Shown here: piece after piece, positions 34,385 to 45,001 of the stretch
Position numbering within the stretch: position 1 is the first letter of the stretch
Layout: every line of letters starts with the position of its first letter
Origin: Apodospora peruviana
Taxonomy: Eukaryota > Ascomycota > Sordariomycetes > Sordariales > Lasiosphaeriaceae
NCBI GenBank assembly: GCA_033439685.1
Contig: JAUEDM010000002.1
Coordinates: forward strand, 1,240,001-1,304,000
Length of the DNA stretch: 64,000 bases
Direction of reading: 5' to 3'
The notes under the pieces: generated by a model
What the model saw: the letters and a program-made list of their open reading frames with translations, nothing else
Database searches by the model: none
Told to the model about the DNA's origin: nothing
Translations under genes and position numbers: made by a program

Positions 34385-35786
34385 ATCTGTTCGTTTACTG
34401 TAACCGACAGATGAGTGGGATCGAACAGCCCGGACGGACATGATTGGGTGTGGTGGGAGAGAAATGTGCCGATCAAGATTCACGAATGAGATGGTGGATG
34501 GTGGAACAGAAGGACTGATGGCAAAGGCGATCACAGCCATGTGACATGGTTCTGGGGTAGTCAAGTCAGTTTACCACGGCGTGTGGATTACCTGGTATAT
34601 TTTAGTTGGTGTTGGGATATGAACTGATGAGAGGATGAGATGTCGGATTGGATTATACGAAATCGCACACAAGAAGAGAGGAGGATGGCGAGTCAACCAT
34701 GATGCTCCAGAATATACATATACGTGAGAAAGGAGCGAGCAAGTTTTTCACTTTCTTTGAATCTAACTTGTATGCTGAGTGAAGACCGAAATACCCCTTT
34801 ATCGTCCTGACCCATGTTGATGATGTGAGGATTATTGTCATGAATACAGACTTCCCCTTTTCTTGTAAATCTGGTCCTCTTTTTTGTGCTGGGCAGGGTG
34901 TCAATATGTGGCCAAGAAGAGGATATATCTAGACAAAGTAGGACGGGTGAGGAGAAGGGATATGATATTGCCAGCTCACTAACCACATAGACAGTCTAAG
35001 AGTAAAGGGCAGATCTTTCAAGAAGGATCAGCCCAAGAAAGTCCTGGGACGAATGGTTATCAAAAAGAATAGATGAGACAAAAGAAACATACAGCACCAG
35101 GGATTCGCTGGTCGTCACCGACCCAACTACTGGTCTGGCGATTAGCGGCTTATCTGTGGGAGAGCGGACGGGGTTTCTTCCTCTCCAAATGAACCTGATC
35201 CGAAGTTTTGCCGAACCCCCGCTTTTCCGGCTCCGTCTCCCTGCTCCACTCGCCGCCGTCCGGACGGCGCTTCGAGGACCGGACCGTTTAGTGGTTCAAC
35301 GTTTCCGAGCTCCGGTCCCGGTGTTCAGTCCTGGAAGCGCCGGACGCCCCCCTACCCCCTCCCCCGATCACACACGCCCCCATCCTCGCTTGATCCAGCG
35401 GTTAGCATGCATCTGCTTGTGTTGGCTGGTCCGAGCATGAGCTCTGTTTTGAGCCATCGGCTCTATTTTGAGCCATCAGCTCCGTTGGCCCTCTGCCATG
35501 TCGTGGGCCCGTCATGGTCCCTTGTGCTGCTGCCTCAGGCTTGTCCCTCTACCACCCTCCCTTTTCCATCTGATCTCCCTCCCCGGCCTCCCGCGGACTT
35601 TCCTTGAACACCTCCTCGAGAGGTTCGAACATAATCTCACCCTGCTACCCATTTCCTACCCCTTCCTTCCATTCTCTATCACTTCTTTCAATTTTGGTCT
35701 CTTCCCATCCGTATTCGTCACGTGTATCAGTCCCTCCTATATCTTGTGATCTGGTCCTTAGCCAGACGCTTCCCCTTAATCCCAGG
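34385..35786. other. Left edge of accessory island
   Basis: No gene is supported. From about 35,100 the sequence changes character: a 25-bp direct repeat (listed separately) is followed by GGGAGAGCGGACGGGG and a C-rich stretch leading to the DUF3435 pseudogene. This is the most likely left border of the accessory island. Confidence 0.45.
35105..35129 (+). repeat. 25-bp direct repeat, copy 1
   Basis: It is identical over 25 bp to 40,432-40,456 in the same orientation. It contains the hairpin-capable core GGTCGTCACCGACC. ACAGCA lies a few bases upstream in both copies, so the similarity extends imperfectly to the left. Confidence 0.85.
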
Positions 35787-38261
35787 ATGGCTTCGACAAT
35801 GATGCCAAACAAACTCGGAGAAGCCAGAGAATGGCCTCTAACGCTAATGCGAGCACGCGAGGGCGACTAGGACGATATTCTGGCTGTTGCTCTAGAAGCT
35901 TTGCGTCATCATGATAGCAATCCGGTTGACGAGTCCGAGCTCATCGCGCCAAAGACAAAGAAATACCTCGAGGAAATATGGAATCAGTGGCTTCGGTACG
36001 TTGAGCTTCAGGAGATGACTTGATAAATGTTATCTCACATCCAAAAGATTTGCGGCACGCATCACGGCGCATCCCGAGGATACATGGCTCGCCCTCTGTC
36101 TCGGATCGGACGAAGCCAAGGCTCGATGCCATGCCTTCCTCGAGTCGTACGTGACGACGTCCACGGTAATGAGACCATGCCTCGGCCCGGAAGAGTGGCG
36201 CAAAGTCCGGACAGTAAATTGTGCCGTGACATTGGAAGACGTCTGGGCGGCGCTTATACGAAATGCCGACACGATTGTGCTAAAGCCGAAGAGACTGGAA
36301 AACCGGTCAGAGGCTGCGCTCTGGAATCTCCGCTGCTCGTCTCGGGGATAATACCTCCCGCAACAGCCACCTTTCGCTAATATCTGTCAGTCGATACCCC
36401 ACCTCGCCAAGAGGCTAGGTTTGTCTCTTAGGCAGCTTTTCGCAAAGAGGGAAACCACCCCCGAGGATGTATCATTGATACTCGATACTCTTTGGACTCG
36501 TGCTGAGGAGATCCGGTGTACCCCTGATTGCCGTGTTGGTTTCCACTGCTCCCATCTTCTCGCTGGAATCGGAGGCTGGCGACCAGCGAGTGTCACGAAT
36601 ATTCGATACCAGGACGTCGAGTTTGCCTGGGTCCGGGACCCATTTGACCCAGAAATAACAAGACTTGCTGCCACCATCACTATCCGCCATGTCAAGCAGA
36701 GACAAGATCGCATTCAACGCGGCCAAAGATCAGAGTGGGTACCATACTCGCTACCTCATGTTAACTTGGACTCTAAGCTGATAATCGTCAACCTACAGGA
36801 TTCAGTTCTCCATCACAACAGTACCGTGTCGTCAACTATGTCTTCTCACATTTCTGGCTGCAAGGGCTCTTGCAGATGATGCGTTCGATGCCGGTTACAC
36901 CTCACCCCGTCAAGTTTTTAGCGATGAGCCGCTAGAGGAAGGTGTTGACTACGTCCCGCTACCGTGGAAACTCGAGATGCTAAGCAAAGCCATGATTGTT
37001 CCCATCTCATATAACACGTATTGGAATATTTGGAACCGCACTTTGTTTGTTGCAGGGCTTCGTGATCGGGATAAGATGCGACCGTACGCCATGAAAGTTG
37101 GTGCTGGCCAACGGCTGGATGGTAAACGCAAATGATCCCCGTAACCTTGGCGAAATCCGCTGACTATTCTTGGTGGCTAGGGAGTCTAACTGCACCTCTA
37201 CGAAACTACATACTCTCCAACTCGTCTGAGGTGTATGAAGCAAGCTACTTACCCAAGCACTTGAGTAAGGATTTGGTGAAAATCGCATATCAGAACAGGG
37301 CTGGGCAAAACGAAGAGATAATCTCCCTGATGAGCTGCGTTCTCTCAAGACGGGATCCTCATGCGCCAATCTACTTACCAAGGACGACCTAACCATGTTC
37401 GAAAGGCGGAGAGACCTAAGCAGTCTCCGGAAGCAGTATAGAGAGGCCAAGACAAGCGACCCGACCAGGGCACAAAAGATCAAAGGACGGATTAAATACT
37501 TATTGGATTGGCTTGAAAGACTAAGAATCGAAGAGATGCGGCAAGAGTACTTCAACACAGTCGACAAGCTGAGGGCTCGAGGTGCCCGGACAGAGCATTT
37601 GCGCACTTCACAATACTCGGATCCTCGCAAGCAGAGAGTAATCGTTGGAACTGCTGTTGCCTCGCTTATTGGCACGTTACTAAATGATGACATTGCGCCA
37701 GCGGTGGCTGGGGAACTTCTCCTCTCTTATCTCCAGGGAAAGCTTGAAGGCGAGGTTTTCTCCCACCAGGAATCCGGCACAAGCAGGGAGTCTCGGCCAT
37801 CCACAAAAGACACTAGATGCCTGCTTTGTAACCACCCTTACTCCAACACCTCGAGCCTTACAAGGCATGTTCGGCGACATCATGGAGACACGTTCAGAGA
37901 GCCGTTCAACTGTCTTGAATGTCGCCGTGTCGGGAAGACTTGTCAGATAAGCGCCTTGCCTTCAGCATGGAGCAACCATGTCCGGAGCTTCCACGGAAAG
38001 AAATACACGCCGAACCTTTGGTCGCAGTCGACAAGCTTGAAGCTCGAGGGGGCGAAAAGGGGACGAAGTCCGGAAGACACGTTGGGCGCACCGTCCAAGA
38101 GAACGAGGCAGGAAGAAGACGATTACACCATGGGCGACTTCCGAGTAAGGTGGGAACAGACGCCTGACCCTCATGCGGGTGAGGAGTTCTGGGTCACTGG
38201 CAGGGAATGTGACCAGGAGGCTGTGCCGTACTCCTGCACAGACGAGGAAGGTTGCCACTAG
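35787..38261 (+). pseudogene. DUF3435/'FluG-domain' tyrosine-recombinase-like gene with C2H2 fingers, decayed
   Basis: Read in order, the pieces give one long protein. The N-terminal part runs 35787-35995, then an intron (GTACGT…AAAAG), then 36048-36350 (RCHAFLESYVTTST, CAVTLEDVWAALIRNAD). The core is 36385-37120 (LAGIGGWRP, DVEFAWVRDPFDPE, DYVPLPW, VPISYNTYW). It continues after an intron at 37180-37390 (APLRNYILSNSSEVYE, SRRDPHAPIYL). Last is an intact 288-codon C-terminal frame 37395-38261 (FERRRDLSSLRKQYREAK). That frame ends in two C2H2-type fingers, the first CLLCNHPYSNTSSLTRHVRRHH. Breaks seen are a TAG at 35,868 (CAG-to-TAG type), frame changes near 36,350 and 36,800, and a one-base loss near 37,380. 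The family's Arg in the YSLRVGAG-type motif is Lys here (YAMKVGAG). DUF3435 includes Starship captains, but many members are not proven captains. Confidence 0.75.
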
Positions 38262-38639
38262 CAGGCACTGGATGGAAATAGCAAGCACCTTGTAGCGCGA
38301 ATCTGCAGATGTCGACCATATTTTTGCAGCTATTAGGCAGTGTGGTTTCACGTCACCCAAATAAGTCGCTCAAGCCCGATGGTGTAGTGGGAAGAAAGCC
38401 TATATCAGGGGGAGAGCATAACATGAAATGACCGGGCTGCCACATAAGTTCGGCCATGGTGACAAACGTCTGGGTGCCGGCCAATGAGCAGAGAGGGCGC
38501 CGTAACGCCGTCCTTGTCTTCCCCGTGGATAAGCACCATGGCCGAGCTATGCATCGCGATGCCTTCCTGGAGAAGGACGCGGGAAGGCTGGCTTTAGAGC
38601 TCGAGCGCAAGTATCGATCGGATCAAGGCCCGAGCCCCC

Positions 38640-39087
38640 CTCGCAGTCTGAGCTGAAGACGGAGAGGTTCCGCGACCGGCTCTGGGCAATGCGGCAGAAG
38701 TGGGATATCTTATATCCTGCTGATAACGTGATCAAGCGTGCACTTGCAAAAACTCCAGGTGCGCTCAAGGCCTAGGCGCGGATCCGGAACAAATTTGGAG
38801 AGATCTTTGCTTTCGGGATGAGACAGCACAGGCCAGACGTGCGTCGCAACTGCCTAGGGCCCGAGAAGACACGAGTCGTTCGCACTGTGACCTCTGCTGT
38901 GACTCTGCAGGACGTCTGGGTGGCTCTCGTGAAGATGGCCGATAACTGGTTCGGTATGGAGGACGATCTGGCTGAGGAGGGACTAGGCCTTCCTAAATTG
39001 TGGACCGACTTCAACCCAGAAATATATCATCGCGATTGGTGGCATTCACAAGCACACGATATATCATCAGCGCCGACATGGATCTAG
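38640..39087 (+). pseudogene. Second DUF3435-like remnant (N-terminal region)
   Basis: The segment NCLGPEKTRVVRTVTSAVTL followed by QDVWVALVKMAD aligns with CLGPEEWRKVRTVNCAVTL and EDVWAALIRNAD of the neighbouring DUF3435 pseudogene. At DNA level the two differ widely, so this is an old paralogue, not a fresh duplicate. An in-frame TAG at about 38,774 separates an upstream open stretch (ERFRDRLWAMRQKWDILYPA). No catalytic half follows: the frame ends where the NLR fragment on the other strand ends. Confidence 0.55.
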
Positions 39088-39768
39088 GAACTGCAAGACT
39101 GGCGGCCAGCAGAGCCTGTGTATTGCTCCTTTAACCATGTCATAATATCCGGTCGATCAATAAAGTCCGGGTCTCGGTCGAACGGGACGCTGAAGCAGGG
39201 TTTGTGAGCAAGTGATGCGTTCCCTTCGGGTTGGAGCGACACGCCTTCGAACCTCTGCCGTATATCGAGCAAGATTGTACTGTGGAAAAGATGCTGTCAG
39301 CCTGATCCATCGTGGCCCAAAACCTCCGATAATTGTTCTGACTCACGTTTGGTCGACTTGCAGACATAGTGTGATGGTTTGTTTATAGTGTTCTAGGTTG
39401 GAGACGATCCCGCTGACCTCCTTGCTGTCGAACGGCCACCTTAGGGCGCGGAATCCGAAGCGGCGCATCGTCTTACGGGCTTTGCCCGGATCCAGCCTAC
39501 TCTGTAGCCGGGCCAGCTCTAAGATGCAGCCATCAAGAGAGTCGATCAACTTCTGCGATGTCGCAAGCGTTTTGTTGTTCTGGTTATCGAGAAGATGCTG
39601 GACTCCACTGAGGCTTGTGCCTAGATCGCTGAGCCGGTTTTGGAGGCAGGTGATGTCTGTCCTAGCATTTCCGACGGCGGTCGAGTATTGGAGGCAGAGT
39701 GTTGCGACTTTAGCGGACAGATTAATGATGGCGATGACGCTTGCGGCGAGTCCTACCGCCTCAGCCAT
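39084..39768 (-). CDS. Stand-alone N-terminal domain of a fungal NLR/STAND protein
   Basis: Exons are 39,768-39,347 and 39,279-39,084, 205 aa. The 67-nt intron (GTGAGT…CCACAG) is clean. The first 140 residues (MAEAVGLAASVIAIINLSAK, then helical Leu-rich segments) look like the fungal N-terminal domains found before NACHT or NB-ARC modules (SesA/helo-like families). Exon 2 carries the usual linker to the NTPase, FSVPFDRDPDFIDRPDIMTW, then stops after SAGRQSCSS, just where a P-loop would be expected. The gene is therefore truncated. It ends within a few bases of the DUF3435 remnant on the opposite strand, which suggests a rearrangement joint. The open frame is undamaged, so a stand-alone adaptor-like product is possible. 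Confidence 0.65.
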
Positions 39769-40770
39769 GGCAAGCGATGGTGTGTGGACGGTTGGGAAGT
39801 GCTTTGGAGGAGTCGAGCACTCGAATCAATAGCCCGAGACGAAATATTCAGGATGCGGAGGGGTTTATCTACGGGATGAGAGGATAAGTAGTGTCGCTTT
39901 TGATGTGACGTATGTGACGTCTGACTGTGGGCTACGGCAGGCGGAGAGGCGAATGTACTCCTCACTCTCATCATTAGCGACACGTAACAGTTTTAGCTGG
40001 CCTTCGCCCCTCTTGTGCCAGTGGGCAGCGTGTTCTAATCCGCTCACCATGGTGGTCCTACTGGTACAAGATCAACATGTTTGTCAAGTGGAACAACTCG
40101 CCCGGCAAGACGTAGTCCTCGTCTTTAACACCCCCAATGTGACATTCGGGTCTGGCTACGGGGTAGGCAGAGATCGGTTCGATGTAAGTGAACTCATCGT
40201 CGCGCCATCTGCTTGCCTACCGACCAATCCTTCTTAAAAGTGAACTTGCCTCTACACGCGGCCACGACAGAGCGGGCGACGAAGCCTCCCCGCCTGGCAA
40301 CGTGGTTCTGCGAGTACTGATTGTCTCCTGACATGTGCAGCTCTGGCCGCCAGTGGAAGGAAAGGCACCAACACGTACCAGGTTCAAAATATACAGAATA
40401 ACTTACAGCAAAAGACACACAGCAGCTGGTATCGCTGGTCGTCACCGACCCAACTAGCAAATGAGCCGTCTAAAGGAGAGCAGTGGAGGGCGTATAGCCT
40501 CTGGCCAGAGACATAATTCTTTATTCACTCAGCTATGATCAAATAACCTGTCCTCCAGTACTTAACGGGGACCCCGGCGCGCGTGGTAATGCCGGCGCCT
40601 TCCACGACAATGATTCTTTTTGGCATCCTTTATCCATGTAATGCTGTCAAGGGCGGTAATCATCTGCATTTAGTATGCGTACCGGGGAAGAAGGAGACTG
40701 TGCCACCGTATTTACAAGCCCAACTGCGTACGTAGATACCTAATCTGAAAGACACCAAGCCGTCTCATAT
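39769..40770. other. Island intergenic segment with repeat copy 2
   Basis: No gene is supported. It contains the second copy of the 25-bp repeat and lies downstream of the decayed PD-(D/E)XK gene. Confidence 0.5.
40432..40456 (+). repeat. 25-bp direct repeat, copy 2
   Basis: It is identical to 35,105-35,129 in the same orientation. It is preceded by GACACACAGCAGCTGGTA. Similarity stops sharply after CAACTA. Confidence 0.85.
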
Positions 40771-42083
40771 CTAAAAAAAAAAGCCCCCTTGAATTGACAT
40801 TGCCAACATGAACTCGCCCAGAAATCTCATGCGCTTATGGTCTGTAACGGGGAAAGGACCGAATTCCGTCAACTTCAAGAACGACGTCACTGGGCCCCGA
40901 TGTTGAATGTACTTGATATGGTCATCGTCGAAGGTCGCCACCGTCACGTAGATTTCGTGCTTGTCCTGAGAAATGAGGAGGCGCCTGTGTGATATTGGAT
41001 GCGTTAGCTACTGGTGCACCAAGATCATATCGGTAAGTGATTGTATGCGCACCTGTACTGCGTATTCGCGCTCCCTTGGGGCTGCGTGGCAAGGTAAGGA
41101 TATTCAGTAATCCACGCCGCCATCTGGGTGGCCTCTTGCATTCGGATCTTGTCGTACGTGGAATCGGAGAACCGTCGAACATTGGGTTTCACCTCCACGA
41201 TGATCCTCGGTTCTTCCGTCGAGGCAACTCTCAAGAGGCCGTCTACTTCTGCCACATAGACCTCTTTACCTGATTTGTCGGATACAGTGAAACCTTGCCG
41301 AATAGAGCTCCATTCGTTCTCCATACCGGGGTAGTGGATCGTCAGGCTGGTGAGGAAAGTGATGAGAGCTGTGTTGACGATCTGCTCGTCGCGGGTTGCA
41401 GGGAATAGCTATGCCTCCTCGCCCGCGATTGGCGACAGAAACGATATCTCAAGTTCACTGTCGGAGCCTTGGCTCGAAGGTTCGCTGCCGGGATCCGGGC
41501 TCGAATCAAGTCTCAATCGGCCGAAAGCGTTCGGGAAATTGCCTCCTCCACCACGAGGACCCGGCATAGGAGTAGTAGGAGGTGCCACCACAGAGCCAGC
41601 TTGCTGGGCTTTTGCCTGGTTTCTCGTCACGCGAGGGGTTGATATCTTTGACGGAACATAACTCGAATGCTGGTCAAATTTTGCCCTCTCGCTCGACAGG
41701 TACTGCTAGTAAGCAGCGAAGGAAAAGGATCCGATATCGTCGGGAACGTTCCCTGTGCTTGTGATGCGTGATTTGGGCGCTCCCGTGTCGTCCAGTTGGA
41801 GCGATTGTAAGTAGGCGTTCCAGGACTTGAGGCGCTTCAGGAACTCCGCTGCTTTTGTTCCCGACGATTCTTTTATCCAGCCATTGGCGTAGGCTTTCGT
41901 CGTTAACTCTTGGGCTTTGCCTGTGGTCCAGAGAGCACGCAGAAGGATGAATTACTCGGTCTCGATTTTGGACCCCGAGTTTTGCTGCGCGCTGTGTAGA
42001 GTGCTATTGGCGCCAATCTGATGATCCTGGGCGAAACGGAGCCACTCCGTTGGTGTCGTCGGGAGCTTGCCTTCTCTAACCAT
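40771..42083 (-). pseudogene. PD-(D/E)XK-like fungal protein gene with three nonsense codons
   Basis: A start at 42,083 (MVREGKLPTTPTEW), one 68-nt intron (40,985-41,052) and a stop at 40,771 give 415 codons in a single unbroken frame, apart from three stops: TAA at 41,952-54, TAG at 41,706-08 and TAG at 41,409-11. Each could derive from CAA or CAG by one C-to-T change. The conserved part is near the C-terminus: YVAEVDGLLRVA followed by PRIIVEVKPNVRRFSD. This gives the D…E-x-K pattern of PD-(D/E)XK nuclease folds. Upstream are LLRALWTTGKAQEL, a Pro/Ser/Gly-rich linker and RDEQIVNTALITFLTSL. The exact family name is not recognised. The lack of any frameshift suggests recent silencing by point mutation, as RIP would do. 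Confidence 0.65.
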
Positions 42084-42563
42084 GATTCAAAATGATGGCC
42101 AGGCAACAAGCTGCCCTGCGATGAAGTTCAGGTAGAATGATGATGATGATGATGCTGATCTCTTAACACAACGACGAAGGACCAGGCCAAGCACGCCGCC
42201 TCCATCGGGCTGAGCAAGTTTTGACTAAGTACTACAGGACTACCTTACCTACCTGCATGAAGGACGACTACGGTACCATTACAGCTTGAAGTACGAGTGA
42301 TCACTGAACGAGTCGGGTGATTCACTGATGAAAACAACGCGGGGATGGGAGGTGTGTTGCTACAGCAACCGCAGGGAACCAGCCGCCCCACAAACAAACT
42401 CAAGGTACCACCTAAGTACGTAAGTACTACTGGTAGTACCAGGTATCATCGACAACTTCCTCTGCTTTCTGCAAAACACAGCATCATCGGCGACTTGACA
42501 TTCTGCGCTTCCCACCACACAACATGATCGGCATCTTCAACCTCCGCTGCATAAGACGCCGCC
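42084..42563. other. Divergent upstream segment with (GAT)n
   Basis: This separates the PD-(D/E)XK pseudogene (-) and the uncharacterised gene (+). It holds a short (GAT)n microsatellite at about 42,138-42,157 and a TACCTTACCTACCTG motif at about 42,242. No gene is seen. Confidence 0.5.
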
Positions 42564-43730
42564 ATGTCTCTGCAATTTTTCGAGCGTCCCGCCCGCGCCC
42601 AGGCAGGCCCTCACCACAGTCAAACGATGCGACACCTTCAGCGAGGAAACGGTGCGTCACCGCCAAGAGACACGCAAGTACATGCTCGAAAACTACCCGT
42701 TTGCTGCGCGCATCAAGCCCATGATGAAGAACCGTTTCCGCCCGGTCTCCGACTGGAAGGGACCCTACGTCGATAGTCATTTGCTCGACAAGGTCAACGC
42801 CCGCGTGACTGGACTTGACCTTGACACCGGGAAGCCGACAACCGGCGAGCAGTTCATCAAACCCCTCTCTCCGCAAGCCGGAGCAGATTTGCTGGAGCAG
42901 ACGAAACCCTTCCACCTAGACGAGCCCGACAACTTCTTCTCTGAACTACAGCCGTGTGGATTGTTCGATGATTCGGTCCTGACCGAGGATGCTGAAAACG
43001 AGGCGCGGTTCTTCTTCCAGTTTATCGACTACAGCCTCACCAGGAACGAAAATGAGGACGGCTTCGGCACTACGATCATTCCTCACTTGAGCCGGTGGGG
43101 CATGTTTCAGTATGTGGCACCGGTGTTCATCCCCGTGGATTGATGTTGGACTTGCAGTGCTAACTTGAGACTCTATTAGGAGCAACATACAGCGACTCAC
43201 CCGCATTCACCCTACAAGGAACGACGTGGAATGGCAAGTCCAAGGGGTTTTTCGATGCTGCACCGGCCCGTTAGAGCCTGATTCGCTATGCACACGAACG
43301 CTTGATACTTCAAAGCCACAATTGTCATGCTTCCTCTCCAACCTCAACCCCCCACGCGATGGCGAGTTGACGACGGGTGAGCTGAACGCGGTCATTCTCC
43401 TTGCACTCAGCCAAGCAGCCAAGAAAGAGTACCAAGGGCATCAGGTTTTTCCCGTAAGTCAGATCCTGTCGCCCCAATGTGGGAGCTCCCTTTGTATACG
43501 TTCTTTTGCGGACCAACCTCCTGCTTCCTCTCTCGGTATAGATCACAGTGGTTTGCGGATCCGACCGAACTGTCCGAATCGTTCAAGGTCTTGTCGATCT
43601 TCCCAAGCAGGCTGTTGAGCTACGCGTCTCTCCCATAGTTCAGTTCCCAAGGGGGAAAGATACTAATTGGGACGGTTTTCGGACACTTCTGGGCTGGTTC
43701 TTGGGCAATCCCGTCGGCAAAACAACCTAG
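42564..43730 (+). CDS. Uncharacterised three-exon protein, start region possibly frameshifted
   Basis: Exon 1 ends at 43,109, exon 2 is 43,180-43,453 and exon 3 is 43,542-43,730. Both introns are clear (GTATGT…GCTAAC…ATTAG; GTAAGT…GTATAG) and keep frame (MFQ|SNIQRLTRIHPT; HQVFP|ITVVCGSD). The main frame (…CDTFSEETVRHRQETRKYML…FFFQFIDYSLTRNEN…) has no ATG before MLENYPF at 42,682. The frame starting MSLQFFERPARAQAGPHH at 42,564 would join it only through a one-base shift near 42,620. Either the gene starts at 42,682 or it carries a frameshift. No domain is recognised. The C-terminal part (LRVSPIVQFPRGKDTNWDGF) reads like real protein. Confidence 0.5.
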
Positions 43731-44291
43731 GCGCGGGCCAACTGATGAAGGGACATGTACATACGTATGTGACCCTGTTCCGCCGTGACACGCGGCCTTG
43801 GAGATCCCCTACGTGGGACATGGTATCTCAGGGCTGGTTGGTTCCGGCCCAGGCTTGGCAAACGTTGTCCTGTTATATCATGTTGGAGTGAAGCAGAAAA
43901 GATGGGAGAACGATGGGACGGCATGAACGAGACCGCCCATGATGTATTTATAAGCGACCTGAAGGATTGTCTTGCGGGACTCCAGCGATTTCAGCCGGCG
44001 GCATTAGCTGCGAGCTCTGTAATGAATGATGAGGCGATACTTAATGTGATTTTATGTTTACGACGGTACGCAGTGAACGTTAGAGCCACGATGTGCGTCC
44101 AGCACCATCACACAACAGTCTACCCATATTTATCTTTCAACGCTCCGGGACGCACAACCGGCCAAATGGCCCTCCAGTCCCTGGTAGCTACGTGACTGAC
44201 TTGTTATCATTCCCCAGGGTCCAACGTCCGACGCTAATATTCCTTCATTATCCTTACACTTTGAGCGAGGCCTATTATACCTTATCCCTAC
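43731..44291. other. Island intergenic segment
   Basis: A 136-codon frame at 43,785-44,195 exists but has no domain and poor composition. It is not called. Confidence 0.45.
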
Positions 44292-44640
44292 CTACAGTCC
44301 ACCACGCTCCAAAGTTAAATGTGTGACGCCCTCTGTGTCCGCGTGCTGAGCTCGCAGGTCCCCGATGCTGTGACGCCTGTTGAAGCTCTCCAGGTCTTCT
44401 GTAAAGGTAGGCACTCTCAACACGAGACAGAGACGCGTTCTGGAGTGCCTTGTAGAGCTCCTCATCCCTGTCGACAAGGTCTCCAAACGCTACCCTCGCT
44501 GGATTTCCCGCACATGTCGGGGCTGGTAGCTTCTCTCACATACTTGAGCTGTATTCGAAAGGATGTAGTTTCGCAGAGGCCCACTTAATACATCTGTCAA
44601 CTGAAGGAAGAGGAGCAGTTTGGGTGGACGGAGATTCGTC
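44292..44640 (-). pseudogene. Third DUF3435-like remnant (C-terminal recombinase region)
   Basis: On the minus strand, LSGPLRNYILSNTAQVCERS followed by YQPRHVRE parallels APLRNYILSNSSEVYEASYL of the 35.8-kb pseudogene. This is the stretch around the presumed nucleophile Tyr of this recombinase family. Downstream frames change several times but still show fragments of the following family segment (DRDEELYKALQNASLSR). There is no N-terminal half nearby. It is an isolated, old fragment in opposite orientation to the main pseudogene. Confidence 0.55.
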
Positions 44641-45001
44641 GGCGTTTTGCTCCATGTTTCCCCGAACGACGAGGCTCGAGTCTGCAAGTACACTACTGTA
44701 CGAAACTCAAGTATCGTAGGAGAACGTAAGGTCTCAATAACAAACCAGCATTACAATCAACATTTGGGGACAGAAGCACCCCCATAAGTGGATAAAAATA
44801 AACCCCAAGCATGTAATGCAAAGACCCGAAGCAGCAATCGGCCATCGGATAACGTGGGTACTATCAATGCCAAGGTGGCCCGGTCATCCAGTTGGTACAT
44901 TTAGTACTGTAGGTATACCGTTATCGTTTGGGCTACTAGTTGTGGTGGGAGTAATTTCAATCGCTGAAGTAGCTTCAGGTAGAAATAACCAACGGCGTGT
45001 T
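44641..45001. other. Short spacer, nothing recognised
   Basis: No coding or repeat signal stands out between the third DUF3435 remnant and the NLR remnant. Confidence 0.4.

Noticed and set aside
35615..35640. GAGGTTCGAACATAATCTC, B-box-like for a tRNA
   Set aside because: The upstream 50-70 nt cannot fold into the other tRNA arms.
43785..44195. 136-codon frame in the accessory island
   Set aside because: No domain, no intron structure, weak start context. Not enough to call a gene among decayed neighbours.
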